A stretch of DNA of 11,798 bases, from positions 1 through 11,798 of the forward strand of contig JADNYJ010000837.1 in NCBI GenBank assembly GCA_015501075.1, read 5' to 3'. How positions within the stretch are numbered: position 1 is the first letter of the stretch; each line of letters starts with the position of its first letter. Position numbers and translations under genes: made by a program. This DNA is from Gymnopilus junonius (taxonomy: Eukaryota; Basidiomycota; Agaricomycetes; Agaricales; Galerinaceae). The notes under the pieces were generated by a model, which saw only the letters and a program-made list of their open reading frames with translations, made no database searches and was not told the origin of the DNA. This document shows, one piece after another, positions 1-9,726 of this stretch.

Positions 1-621
1 GATGATGTCGTACTTATAGAGTACTGCCGCATCGATGGAAGCACCGCCCACGAAGACCGCATCACCACCATCGACGACTACAACAAGCCTGGCAGTGAGA
101 AGTTTATCTTCTTACTCACTACACGCGCCGGTGAGCTAAGTATCAACCTGGCGACGGCGGATATTGTGGTGCTTTATGATAACGATTGGTGTGTACATCC
201 TTGTCGTATTTTTTTCTTTGCCACTTTCCCATCGTTCTACCCTGCCAGGAGTTTGTTGTTTTATGCTTATGCTTTTTGTTATCGTCACGTGATCAGTGTT
301 GATATTCGTCATAATGTAGGAATCTGCAAGCCGACTTGCAGGCGATGGATCGGGCCCATCGTATTGGGCAAAAGAAGCAAGTTTATGTCTTCCAGTTCAT
401 CACGGAAGGTAGTGTAGAGGAGAGGATGTTGGAACGAGCGGCGCAGAAGCTGAGGCTGAATCAGCTGGTTATTCAGAATGGGCGGATGAAAAGTATGTCT
501 TTTTTGTTGCTGGGTATCGTAGCTAGCTGATGGGCGCATTCGCAGCGGCGGCGAATAAGGACGAGCTTCTGGAGATGATCACGCATGGCGCGGAGAAGAT
601 CATCAACGCGAATACTGATGA
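1..621 (+). pseudogene. ISWI-type SNF2 chromatin-remodelling ATPase, helicase C-lobe fragment (probably decayed)
   Basis: Frame 1 reads through the second helicase lobe of an ISWI/SNF2H-like ATPase, with [13 protein letters not shown] and [20 protein letters not shown], then after splicing [18 protein letters not shown] and [13 protein letters not shown]. Exons are 1-188, 320-492 and 546-621, with introns of 131 bp (189-319) and 53 bp (493-545); a third donor lies at 622. ISWI slides nucleosomes using ATP in the nucleus. The start lies outside the window. Motif V, normally GGLGINL, reads GELSINL, and the Pro of DWNPQADLQ is Leu; both positions are nearly invariant in active enzymes. After the exon ending INANTDE, no HAND-SANT-SLIDE region can be found in any frame. 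I therefore read it as a degenerate partial copy rather than the working ISWI gene. Family identity is very sure; pseudogene status is likely but rests on unread flanking sequence. Confidence 0.85.
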
Positions 622-674
622 GTACGTTTTTGCTCTATCCCGTCGTTCTTCCGTTTACTGATTCGTCGTCCTAG

Positions 675-1370
675 TCACCCCAGCTGCCCACCCCTTACCA
701 TCTTCCTCCTTCTCCGGCCTGCCATCAACTACAGCATCCGCGCCTTCGAACAGTCGTACATCTAGCCGTATGCATCTCTCACACCCGCACTCAACTGCAA
801 ACTCCGAGACGACGAACGCATATATCTACGTCCAGTGCCCGTTCCACCCTCCATCCCCGCCACTTCCACCTACCACTACGATGGTGGATTATTCGCCTCG
901 GGCTCTCGTTCGCCGTCGCCTTCACTATCGCCCAAACAGGGATGTATGCATAGACCCGCCGCCTCCGCATCCCGATCGAGACCTACGTGGCTATCTCACA
1001 TATCGATCCCCGTCAAAGGCAGGTTCGAATTTGGAGGCGTTTGAAACCGTGTATGGACCCGGCACCGTGGCGAGGCACCCCGTCTGAAGTGGCTCCTTAC
1101 ACACCCAACCGCAGTCACATTTACCAAGCCCGAATTCCCGACGGCGTTCAGGTTAAAATCGATGCACTGAACGAGTACTCCTCCGATTGCGCCGCTTGTG
1201 GGAATGGAGGTGCAGGTCAGGACGGGTCAGGCGCTGCTGAGGAGGAGGGGGCCGGCCGGAGATGCAGGTTTTGAGCTCCGGGGTTGTTGTTGGGTGGGTG
1301 TTCGAGTTTGAGTCAAGGCGGGAGCGTGGTTGGAGATAGGTTGACGGATTCATCTGCCAGTCGGGCATTA
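675..1370. other. GC-rich stretch after the ISWI fragment, no recognisable gene
   Basis: A possible acceptor (CTAG ending at 674) follows the ISWI fragment, but the sequence after it does not continue that protein. Short open frames overlap here, the longest being 105 codons at 770-1087 and rich in Pro, Ser and Arg. Three frames alternate in looking protein-like, for example around 870-1030, which could mean an old coding sequence broken by frameshifts. I cannot assign any family to it. Confidence 0.4.
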
Positions 1371-1622
1371 TTAATAGGCATTGAGAGTAGCAATTGAAGA
1401 ATAGAATGGTGTAAAATGTGACCGAAGAATTGTATCTAGCGATGAGAAAAGTAATGGATTTCAGAGTAGAAATACAGGGACGAGCAAAATGAAAGACCGT
1501 CAGAGGTATGTGGCTTTTCTTCCAACGGAAATTGAAACATGCTGTAGGTATACAACATCTCTGAAAATGCAGGAGACTAATTTCTATGGGTTTATACTGC
1601 GTTTAAAAGACAAAAAAAGGTA

Positions 1623-1791
1623 GGGTCAAAGTAAAACTGGCGCTACTCTCGCACTAAACTTTCGGTTGAGATTCGACCCAACGACATGGAGGTCCAACAA
1701 CGAGCCCAATTGGCCCTGGAATTCGGGAGACACTGCTCTGGGTGACTATTATACTTTAGGCACAAAAGAAATAAGGGGTCAAAGTAAAACT
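1623..1791. repeat. Two direct copies of a 16-bp word, 153 bp apart
   Basis: GGGTCAAAGTAAAACT occurs at 1623-1638 and again at 1776-1791, each preceded by an A-rich run. The sequence between the copies is not itself repeated. They may be a remnant of a small element or paired protein-binding sites; the sequence does not decide. Confidence 0.5.
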
Positions 1792-2133
1792 TACAGATTG
1801 GCGACTATAAGTTTGGGGTGACTTGTAGGGACACGAAGAGATGTTATCTCACGACGAGAAACCCCTCAAACGCAGCCAGTGGCTTCAATACCCAAGGAGA
1901 CAGTGCACCATGCTTATATAAAGCTTTTAAGCAAAGAAGAAGAGCGATTTGGCCTACGACTCACAGACAAGCAGGTAATGCGTTGTACTTGATGTGATAC
2001 TGGGAACCGCCCTGGACTTTTCAACTTAGAACGCCGAGAATTTCATCAGCAGCTCTGAGATGTGAAGTAGGGAAGGTCTAGGTTGCTATTGAGCTTTTTA
2101 GCGTATAAAACCGAGAATTGATAATGTAGAACT

Positions 2134-2176
2134 CACCGATTGGCGACCAAATTTTCAAGATGAGGCCAAATCGGTG
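2134..2176. repeat. Imperfect inverted repeat, 11/12-bp arms with 20-bp loop
   Basis: CACCGATTGGC (2134-2144) faces GCCAAATCGGTG (2165-2176); the arms pair with one bulged base. It lies about 580 bp upstream of the DUF6699-like gene. It could be a small hairpin or a binding site, or chance. Confidence 0.35.
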
Positions 2177-2755
2177 TTTTTCTCAGATGGGCGACGAAGG
2201 TAAAGGCCGCCGGCGTGAGCAGTGCTGGCGTTGATGTCGGTGCCGTTTTTGATGCTGATGCTAGGAGTCTGGTCTCACGCCTTCTCATCCTTGTTCATAT
2301 TCAACAAATCCTCATCCTAGGCAACAGTGCACATGGAAACAGACTGGCGTCTATGACACTCTATGTGGGTCATTCCCTCGTTGTACTTTACTGGATAATA
2401 GTGAAATTGCCGGGAGCTGATGTCGGTAGGCGCAGATCGAAATGTCAAGCCCGGAAATTTTGTTTATTGTTCCGAGCCGTTGTTGAGTCCTGCTCGTCAA
2501 CGCATGCGGTCGTGACGCTGTGTTATTGTACCACAGTCTCTTGTACTCTCATTACCGGAGGCCTTGTATGTGGTACAATTACAGTCGCCCACTTCATTCG
2601 GCTGTGTATCCACAGCGAATTTACCTTATATTTCATGTTTTTTCAGTGGGCGGATGGCAGACTCGTCGCCCTCACCATTCTTGCTTTTGTCGGTGCTACT
2701 TACCCCTGTGTCCACTTTTACTGCTGTGATTTACTCTTGGTGTACTCCTGTGGAA

Positions 2756-4218
2756 ATGTGCATACCATTTCTGAAGAGAAGGTTCAAAATTTCGAAACTT
2801 TTCGGCTCTAATCGAGATCCGCCATACGCGGAACTACCTCCCCCGCAAGGTATTGTAATTAAAATAAAGGCCACCTTTAGAACTATTATGTCGACTAATA
2901 AATTTACATAGATATTGACCAAAGGCCGGTGGCTGAGAAGCTAGATCTCAATGAACTCAGTCGCATTCTGGCTTCTCCAAGTAGTCCTGGTAGACGCCGA
3001 CATCTTAAAAATAATTTACATCACCGGGAAACGCCACAGACAAGCCCTTACGCGATTCCTAGCACACCTTATATTCCACGACAGGATCTCAGGGAATTAG
3101 AACATGCCCTCCTGAATCCACCGTATAGTCCTGGGTACTATTCTCGACGGTGGCGGAACCGTCATTTTCGTGCTGAATATGATGTAGACTCTTTTCTACA
3201 AACCCCATGGCAGGACCCCAATGACTTGGAAGCCTCACATTTTAATCCTCCTCTAAATTGTTTGTACAACTCTCCGCCGTGTCCGCGACGACGACACCGA
3301 CGACGGAAACGTCATTCTCATCCCAATTGTGATCCGCATACCCCTCCGCCAACGCCCTGGCTGAATGTCGATCACTTGGAGAATTCCCCCTTTAATTCCC
3401 CTTATAATCTTCCACCACGTTATGAAGAATGGCGAAATTCTCTTCCTGAACGTCATGTAGGCACTATTCCCGCAACGCCAAGGATAACCGAAATCCCACT
3501 CCCTTCCGGGTCATTCAATTTCGAACCAGCTTCCGAACCAGCTTCCGACACACCTTCCGAACCAGCTTCTGAACCGTCTTCCGAACCAGCAACGCCGTCT
3601 CCTCCTCCAAGCTACAGGATTTCTGGCCATCGGGTCAGATTCAATGACCCCCTAATCTCTTCCGTCCATCAACTGCCTGCGTTAGACAACAACTATTACG
3701 ATTATCTTCCAATTTGTAAGATCCTTGCGAGCGGTATCCTGCGTTGGGACATCCGTTCGCCACCAGGCCCAACGACTTGCTTCTTCCCTTTCCCTCCACC
3801 TCCTTTCCCATTTTCATACCAGTCCCTTAACCTAGCCGAACTTGAAGGCTTCCCTCCACGTGTAGAAAGAATCTTGGTTGAATTCAGACCCCCCATGAAT
3901 GTTCTAACGAAATTCTGGGGTCCTCTAACTGTTCTTCGTTCTGGTTCGAATATTACATTGATGAACATCCTGGACGCTATATTCACTTATTTCCGTTACC
4001 CTCTTTCCTGGGAGGAACTTTCTAGATTGGCACCTTCAGAAGAATCAACACTTAAGGTCGTTCGAAATTGGTATGCCAGGCATCCGGGCGTTGCATACCA
4101 TCCGAATCAGGACAGGATGTATCGCAGAGTAGATTTGCTCCGTGCATTTCGTTTATGGAAGATTGAAATGCTCTATGATGATGAATCCATCTGTTATATG
4201 TCTCTAAGTCTTTATTAG
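2756..4218 (+). CDS. Proline-rich basidiomycete protein with a C-terminal DUF6699-like domain
   Basis: Two exons, 2756-2849 and 2912-4218, flank a 62-bp intron (GTATTG...ACATAG). Splicing keeps the frame and gives 466 residues. I chose the ATG at 2756 because it opens a compact basic start, MCIPFLKRRFKISKLFG, with a purine at -3; an in-frame ATG at 2654 would add a hydrophobic stretch. Residues about 80-250 are low-complexity, rich in Pro, Ser and Arg. They hold three loose copies of a module of the form TP-[YW]-x(4)-[DL]L-x(5-8)-NPPY, followed by a Ser-Glu-Pro-Ala repeat (about 236-259). Residues about 300-450 resemble DUF6699, with a conserved Trp-Asp start (ILRWDI), a middle strand pair, a helix NILDAIFTYFRYPLSWEEL and an ending RRVDLLRAF. 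The domain is widespread in Agaricomycetes with no known function. I see no signal peptide. The family call rests on remembered pattern, not a search. Confidence 0.75.
3523..3594 (+). repeat. 12-bp coding minisatellite, six units
   Basis: Six tandem units of about GAACCAGCTTCC run from 3523 to 3594; units 1 and 2 are identical and the others differ at a few bases. They encode the Glu-Pro-Ala-Ser linker between the proline-rich half and the DUF6699-like domain. The 12-bp length keeps the frame if copies are gained or lost. Confidence 0.85.
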
Positions 4219-5171
4219 TAACACATCCATCCCCGATCATCTTCACCGGCTTTGTTATTTGCATTGATCTTTCTCTCATTCTTATTTCTATATATGTAAC
4301 GTCATAATGAAGTTACTGCTGTCTAAATTTGCCATGTATGCAAGAATTTACAATAAGTAGACAATTTGAAAACCCCAGAGTCTTGAGCTCTAGTCTGCCC
4401 TTGCTTCTAATATTAATGTGACCAAATGAAGTCGACAATCAAATAAGTTCACTTGAATCGCATCAAAAACGACGCGTTTCTTATACCGTCTTTATGTCCT
4501 ATTTCACACTTACTGAAGTATGCCTAGCTTGCGGAATTTAAATTCAATAAAAGACGCTGGCAGAGTAAGATTAAAGAGCTTCTATATCAGGAAGGATTGT
4601 TCCTTGATAGGTCCAGTCTCAACTTCGTGAAACCGAAAAGAACAGTGACTCTGACTTCAAACATTTCCGGTGTCCATCGGCGTATATTTGTGACCGTGTC
4701 AGTGAGTTCGGAATGAAATGCTTCTCTCCTCAATCGACGGGCTATCCAGTATGACTAGGAAGTCGGTTTAATGTTGAGCCTAATGGGCAGCCTCAGAACA
4801 GGTCACTCAACGAAATCCTGACTAACACATAGGACTGAAGCATATATGATAGATGATGAGAACTTTTAAAAATTCATTTCACAGAATTACTTCCTGCATA
4901 TTTTAAGGACTCATTGAAAGAAGTCTTACAAAATGAAGGCATCGTGGGTTCTGCTACCGCGTGTAAGGCATGCTTCTTCCGATTCTTTCTCACCTTTTCT
5001 ATTCACTCCCCTAGGGGTTATAATTAACAATGCCCAGCCCCTGCGCCGGCATTTGGTTGAATTGAAAGATCAGGCATATGTCGCCACTGTTCCGAACATA
5101 AAATCAGGCACTTCTCTTCAAAGGTCTCGTCAACAACAGCATCCTGGTTCTTAGTATCTTGACCTTGGATC
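4219..5171. other. Intergenic region, no gene seen
   Basis: This AT-rich region follows the stop of the DUF6699-like gene and precedes the P450 start. Its only notable open frame (4933-5154, 73 codons) shows no family resemblance and does not join to the P450 frame. No RNA gene or element end is visible by eye. Confidence 0.5.
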
Positions 5172-5767
5172 ATGGCTTTTCTACATGGAGATATACTGCT
5201 AGCGATGATAGGCCTCGCTGCTATGACTATATACTATTTGAGAAGGAATCGTCAAGCTACCCCATATCCATATCCACCTGGACCACGTAAGTATCCCCTA
5301 CTGGACAATCTACTGGACATCCCCACTAAGTTTGAGTGGGAGACTTACGCACGTTGGGGAAAGAAATACGGTAATCTTATTTCTGGTCGATGATAATCTT
5401 ACATCTCATGTTCTTCTCAGGATCGGAAATTCTTCACATCCATATCTAATATACCTGACGCCCATAACTGCACTGCATAGACAATGTCCAGGACGTCACG
5501 TCGCGACTTCACTTCTATGGCTTACAGTTGCGTCCATCTTAATGACATTCGAAATTTCAAAGGCAGTAGACGGCAATGGTGTCCCAATAGAGCCGTCAGT
5601 CGAGTATCATTCTGGGATGATGTGGTAAGTAGCTTCATCACTCCTTCAACTGGCTGGTATCTGACCTCTATTCCGACTTCAGTCATCCTCTGCCTTTCAA
5701 GTGTACTCTGAAGCCGCGAACCAATGACACTGAAGAGTTGATCAAATCTATCGCAGAAGCTCGCTGA
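5172..5767 (+). pseudogene. Cytochrome P450, internally deleted (fungal OrdA-like type)
   Basis: The start is intact: ATG at 5172, a membrane anchor at residues about 8-24, a basic turn (YYLRRNRQ), the proline hinge (YPYPPGPRKYP) and WETYARWGKKYG. A 50-bp intron (5371-5420) leads to SEILHIHI, then the frame hits a stop. By about 5483 the sequence is already in the haem-binding loop, in another frame: QCPGRH with the cysteine ligand, then LLWLTVASILMTFEISKAV. A 58-bp intron (5625-5682) leads to HPLPFKCTLKPR and a stop at 5765-5767. A normal enzyme of about 500 residues would have roughly 350 more between these parts, including the I-helix, the ExxR motif and most of the substrate pocket. The deletion point lies between about 5440 and 5480. 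It cannot make an active enzyme. It converges on the fusion gene at 5936, so it may be a lost tailoring enzyme of that locus. Confidence 0.9.
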
Positions 5768-5935
5768 TCAACTGCAAGAGAGATGAGACGGGTCATGCTG
5801 CTTATAAGATCTCACAAACAAAGATGATACAGATTTTTATAATATGTACAAGAATAGGCAGTTGAACGTCAGTGCGCGCACAAACGTGCAAGACTAAGAG
5901 ATCGGTACTTACGTGAAGGTGGATCGAAGCGACTC

Positions 5936-8900
5936 TCAGGATCCTTGAGCAAAGCCCTTGGCACCACGCGATTCAGCTCCAGCAAGCTTGACATTCTTTG
6001 TCCTCGCAACATCCCGCTTCTCGAAAGTTTGAAGATCAATCAAATCATTAATCGTCGTCTGAATGGGCAACAATGTCTCCAACATCGGCCCATAATCGTG
6101 CACGGCGACCTGATCCTGCGTCTCGGCCGTAATCTTGAGATACGTGTTGATCGTAGCCTGCATCTCGTCCTGGACTTGCTTGAGTTCAGTCTCGCCGTCT
6201 TTGAACTCGTAGTAACCGAAGCACGGCGCTGCGCGCTGGTTACTGGGTCCAATAGGCTGGCTGACGAGGAACTTGGCGAGGGGAGTTAGAATGCCCATCA
6301 TGATACCGTACATGTTTCCAAGAATGAGTTTATGGCGATCATCATCCTTGTCCACATTCCAAAGCGTCTCGATCGTCCTCAGTAAGAAGCAGTAAACGGC
6401 GTCGAACGTGAGGGAAACCTATGAAGATATTTAATCATTATATTCCAAACTTTATGTAGACCTAATAAGGCTCACCTGATATATCCTCTTGTCGTACTTC
6501 CAGTAATCCGACGTGACTGGATTTTCGACAACAGGGTAAACTTCCCAAGAAGCGTCACCATTTTTCAAATCCGTGAAAACGTCAAAGTGATCGTGCTCAA
6601 GCTTATCAGGATCGTCATAGGGGCCAGGCGAACCTTCACCTTGAACGACGATGAGAGTAAGTGCATTCAACGCGCTCTCCAGGTCGGTCACTACGATTGA
6701 TCCGCCGGTATCTCTGTTGCGTGCTTGATAACCCAGACCAGGCGAAAATTGATATTTAGCCTTGTCAGGTTGGAATAGATCCTTAACAATGCCTGACAAA
6801 AACTTCAGACCTGCACAGAAGTCGGGATGAGCATGTATGGACATAGGAAAAAATCGAACTGGATTCGAGGATATAACTCACCGTCTTTGATGGCGTCGTA
6901 GAACTGACCAAGGGTTTCATATTCATCAGACTCGGGCTTGGCACCTGACTTCTCTCGCGTCTCGACCTGGTATACACCTAGTCAGAATCGAGGAAGGATT
7001 GCCCGAATCGAATAATGCCTACGTCAATAAATGTCTGGAGATTAGCCTTATTCGCCTTCCTGAGCTGGAGCCACAGCTTTGGAACACGACCGGGCATCAA
7101 CATCGGATAGTACGGCATGTAATTGGGATCGTAAAGCTTGGGTATTCCGCCCACCGCACGAAGGACGTTGCCCGCTAGACTGAGATGAAGCATCTCCTCA
7201 GCAACAACACCTGGAATCATAGACAATGAATAAAAATACAAGGCATAAGCAAGGTGATCACCAACCCCGAATAGCTGCGATGATAGGGTCATAGTATCGT
7301 GGGTCATTTACGAACTGGTCGGGAATCTTGATACTGTACATGCCGAAGAGGTACAGAGGGATAGTCGCCAATTCGATGGACATGGCGGTTTGAAGATGTG
7401 TTCTTAAGCTCTCGACGGTTTGAATGGGTTGGTTATGAGAATCGGGCGTTGGAAGAATAAGGGGACCGCCGCGTTTGGGTTGTCGAGGCGCCTTGGAATC
7501 ATCGCTAGGTAATGGAATAGCCTTCTCACCACGATGGATTATGCCACGTTGTGTTTCGACGAAAATGGGTTCCGGACCATATGAAGGCCGCTGGACTATG
7601 AAACCTAGCTTATGCCAGTTCTTCGCCATGTCGGTATTCGCAAACAATGGCTGGTCAGGGAATAGATCTGCGGAGAAAATTAGTTCATCAACGAGGTCAA
7701 GACAGTTAGGCTCAAGAACTCACCGGTGTAATTCTCATGAAGACCACGTTCCCAAGGCACGCGGTCGGTCAACTTCTGGGCGATATTGGACTTGACGACT
7801 GACTGTGAGACGATCTTGTAAGTGTCTTCTGTTACGACAGAATCAGGACGGGCGGAAGGCCACCTAGATATAATTGAATTAGTGCCAAAACCAGTGATAA
7901 GGAATAAGAAGAAAATACCAATATGAACGACACATGTAGAAGTCGCTCTGCCAAGGCAGAGAAAGGAACTTTGTCAGATCACCTGGTTTGACATCCTCAT
8001 TGATCGTGAATGGTATAAGGAACTGATAGGTTTCTTTGAGCTCCGCATTCCACGACATCTCTATACCTGGATAGAGTGGAGCACCGATCGTCGCTTCCAA
8101 CGCCGCCTTGGTCACTGCTGCAGGTTGGTCTTGAAGAGGGATGTCTTCAAAGCGCGTGTATTGTTTCACAGGAACTTTGCTGAAGTTGCCTTTGCTCCAC
8201 TGAACGAGGCGATCGTACTGAAGCTCCGTGATAGAGGCGAATGTAGAAGGATCGCCAGCGGTGGTCCGACCTTCATTAAATCACATCAGAATCGATTGTC
8301 CCCTGGAGCCGTTGGAACACTGACCGTTATCGCCTGAAAGCCATGGCATGAAATAAGGGTAAGCCTGGCCCGTCCTAGCTTGGTCGTATTTGGAGTTGCT
8401 CTCTGGAAGCCTCATTCTTCCAAGGACGCCTTTTCTGATTGCTTCGTTGTCGGCGCTAGTGTCTGATAACGATTTTTGCCACCCTTCGTCAAAGAAATTT
8501 CCCGGTCCATTGGGTCCTGGGATTCCACGTGTAGGTAAACTATTCATAAAATAAGGAGAAAAACACCTACCATGACCTCCGTTTGCCTGGATATTGACCC
8601 ATGATAAGAGAGGTGGACGTTGAAGGAGAGGCCAGATGTGTTTGAACCAATCAACTTCTCCAACATTATACTGCTTGCCTAGCGCAGTGCGCTTCTCTCT
8701 CTCGTACATCTCCTCAATCACATCGTATAAAGAAGTCGGAGCGTATATCCCATTAGCAAACTTGGGTGTCGTCCCAATGACACGCGCCTTCACTGGTGCT
8801 TCAACCCTGGAATTTAAATAAGTATTATAATACGACAACAAGCAGTCTAGTAGTAAGGCTGCATAAACTTACGAAGAACCATTCCCAGGGTAAGGTTTGA

Positions 8901-9726
8901 TGGTAACAGAGACCCATCCGTCAGAGGTGTCGTCGATCCAATCAGGAGAATCAAAATCGTTCATGATATAAGGGTAAGGCTCGTCTTCTTTCGCGATAGA
9001 CCTTGAGGATCCATGGCCAGCAAGAACGACCAGGCGTCCTTCTTCATCTGTCCTGGCCTCTCCGAGATAGATGGAAGTCGGGCTAGTCTTGGAACCATAG
9101 AAATCCCCAGCTAGGGTTACAGGTGGTGCGTTGGAACCGGTTATAGTTTGTACGCCACTATCCACGATGAGCTTAGTTCGCTGGTCAGGAGGCAACTAAA
9201 CAAAGCGGAAGATAGATTAACCAAAAGATTTTGAGACAGAGGAGTTTCATACATTTGGCTGCACTGTGGGTGCGGAGCGTCGTGTAACCAGGCTGGAAGG
9301 CGCCTTCTTGAGATCTGCCTATAGTTATCGTTAGCTTCACGACGAAATCAATGGAAAAGGAAATAGAGCATTACCCATGAACGCGTACCACGAAGCTTTC
9401 TTGTTTACAATCTGGACGTTCCAGACGAGGTGATAGCCTGTCGATTGTTGAGCTCTCCGAGAACCTCTCCATTCTGTCCAGTGCGTAAACCCTGAACCGA
9501 GCAGCCTGAGGGTTGAGAGTGAGGTTTATACTTTCCATTGAAGCACAAAGCAGACCTGTCTTTTTACTGCTGAGTCGTCGTCCTTGAAACCGCCTGTAGG
9601 CTCTTCAAAGTACCCAGGGATCTCAGGCCCATAGAACCAGCCATCTTCTTGAGTAGAGTTTCCGACGCGCGCGATACCAATAGGAGGGTAGATTCGAACG
9701 TTATCCAAAGGAAAAGCCATGGTCAT
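5936..9726 (-). CDS. LodA/GoxA-like amino-acid oxidase fused to VioB/RebD-like ferritin-like domain (frame broken in exon 2)
   Basis: Thirteen exons: 9726-9556, 9505-9375, 9314-9253, 9195-8873, 8806-8571, 8516-8325, 8270-7919, 7863-7724, 7667-7266, 7210-7023, 6966-6882, 6810-6476, 6418-5936. The twelve introns are 50-71 bp and GT-AG. Together they encode about 1033 residues. The N-terminal region matches LodA/GoxA oxidases: IYPPIGIARVGNS, GGFKDDDSAVKRQAARFRVY, NKKASWYAF, ANGGHG, PGIEMSW and LPWQSDFYMC (D482, C486) followed by WWPSARPD. This family oxidises amino acids with a cysteine tryptophylquinone built from Cys and Trp of the same chain. From about residue 617 the chain matches the ferritin-like domain of VioB-type imine-dimer synthases: MSIELATIPLYLF (E635), AEEMLHLSLAGNVLRAVGG (E675, E676, H679), QGEG, and TFDAVYCFLL...LGNMYGIMMG in the last exon. 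No secretion signal is seen. ATGs at 9726 and 9720 are both possible starts. Exon 2 changes frame twice, so as written translation stops in intron 2. Substrate unknown. Confidence 0.85.

Larger units (their letters stand above)
1371..2755. other. Intergenic region without a supported gene
   Basis: Base composition drops to AT-rich after about 1370. A 198-codon open frame at 2215-2811 has no convincing start or domain; it overlaps the first exon of the downstream gene in another frame and is probably chance. The region holds two copies of a 16-bp direct repeat and an imperfect inverted repeat, listed separately, and must contain the promoter of the gene beginning at 2756. Confidence 0.5.

Noticed and set aside
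770..1087. 105-codon proline-rich open frame after the ISWI fragment
   Set aside because: Protein-like text moves between frames and matches nothing I know; it is kept only as part of the unassigned stretch.
2215..2811. 198-codon open frame with hydrophobic stretches
   Set aside because: It has no ATG start, no domain or splice partner I can see, and overlaps the better supported first exon at 2756-2849 in a different frame.
4933..5154. 73-codon ATG open frame upstream of the P450
   Set aside because: It has no family resemblance, ends before the P450 start, and does not connect to its frame by any good splice pair.
7211..7265. Alternative donor GTGATC for intron 9 instead of GTTGGT
   Set aside because: It would leave the wrong phase for the acceptor at 7211 and break the EEMLH frame; GTTGGT keeps it.
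8047..8085. Loss of the quinone-forming cysteine (Thr before the PGIE motif)
   Set aside because: At first the Thr looked like the missing cofactor Cys, but the Asp-x3-Cys spacing fits C486 in PWQSDFYMC better, so the Thr more likely replaces a second active-site Cys.
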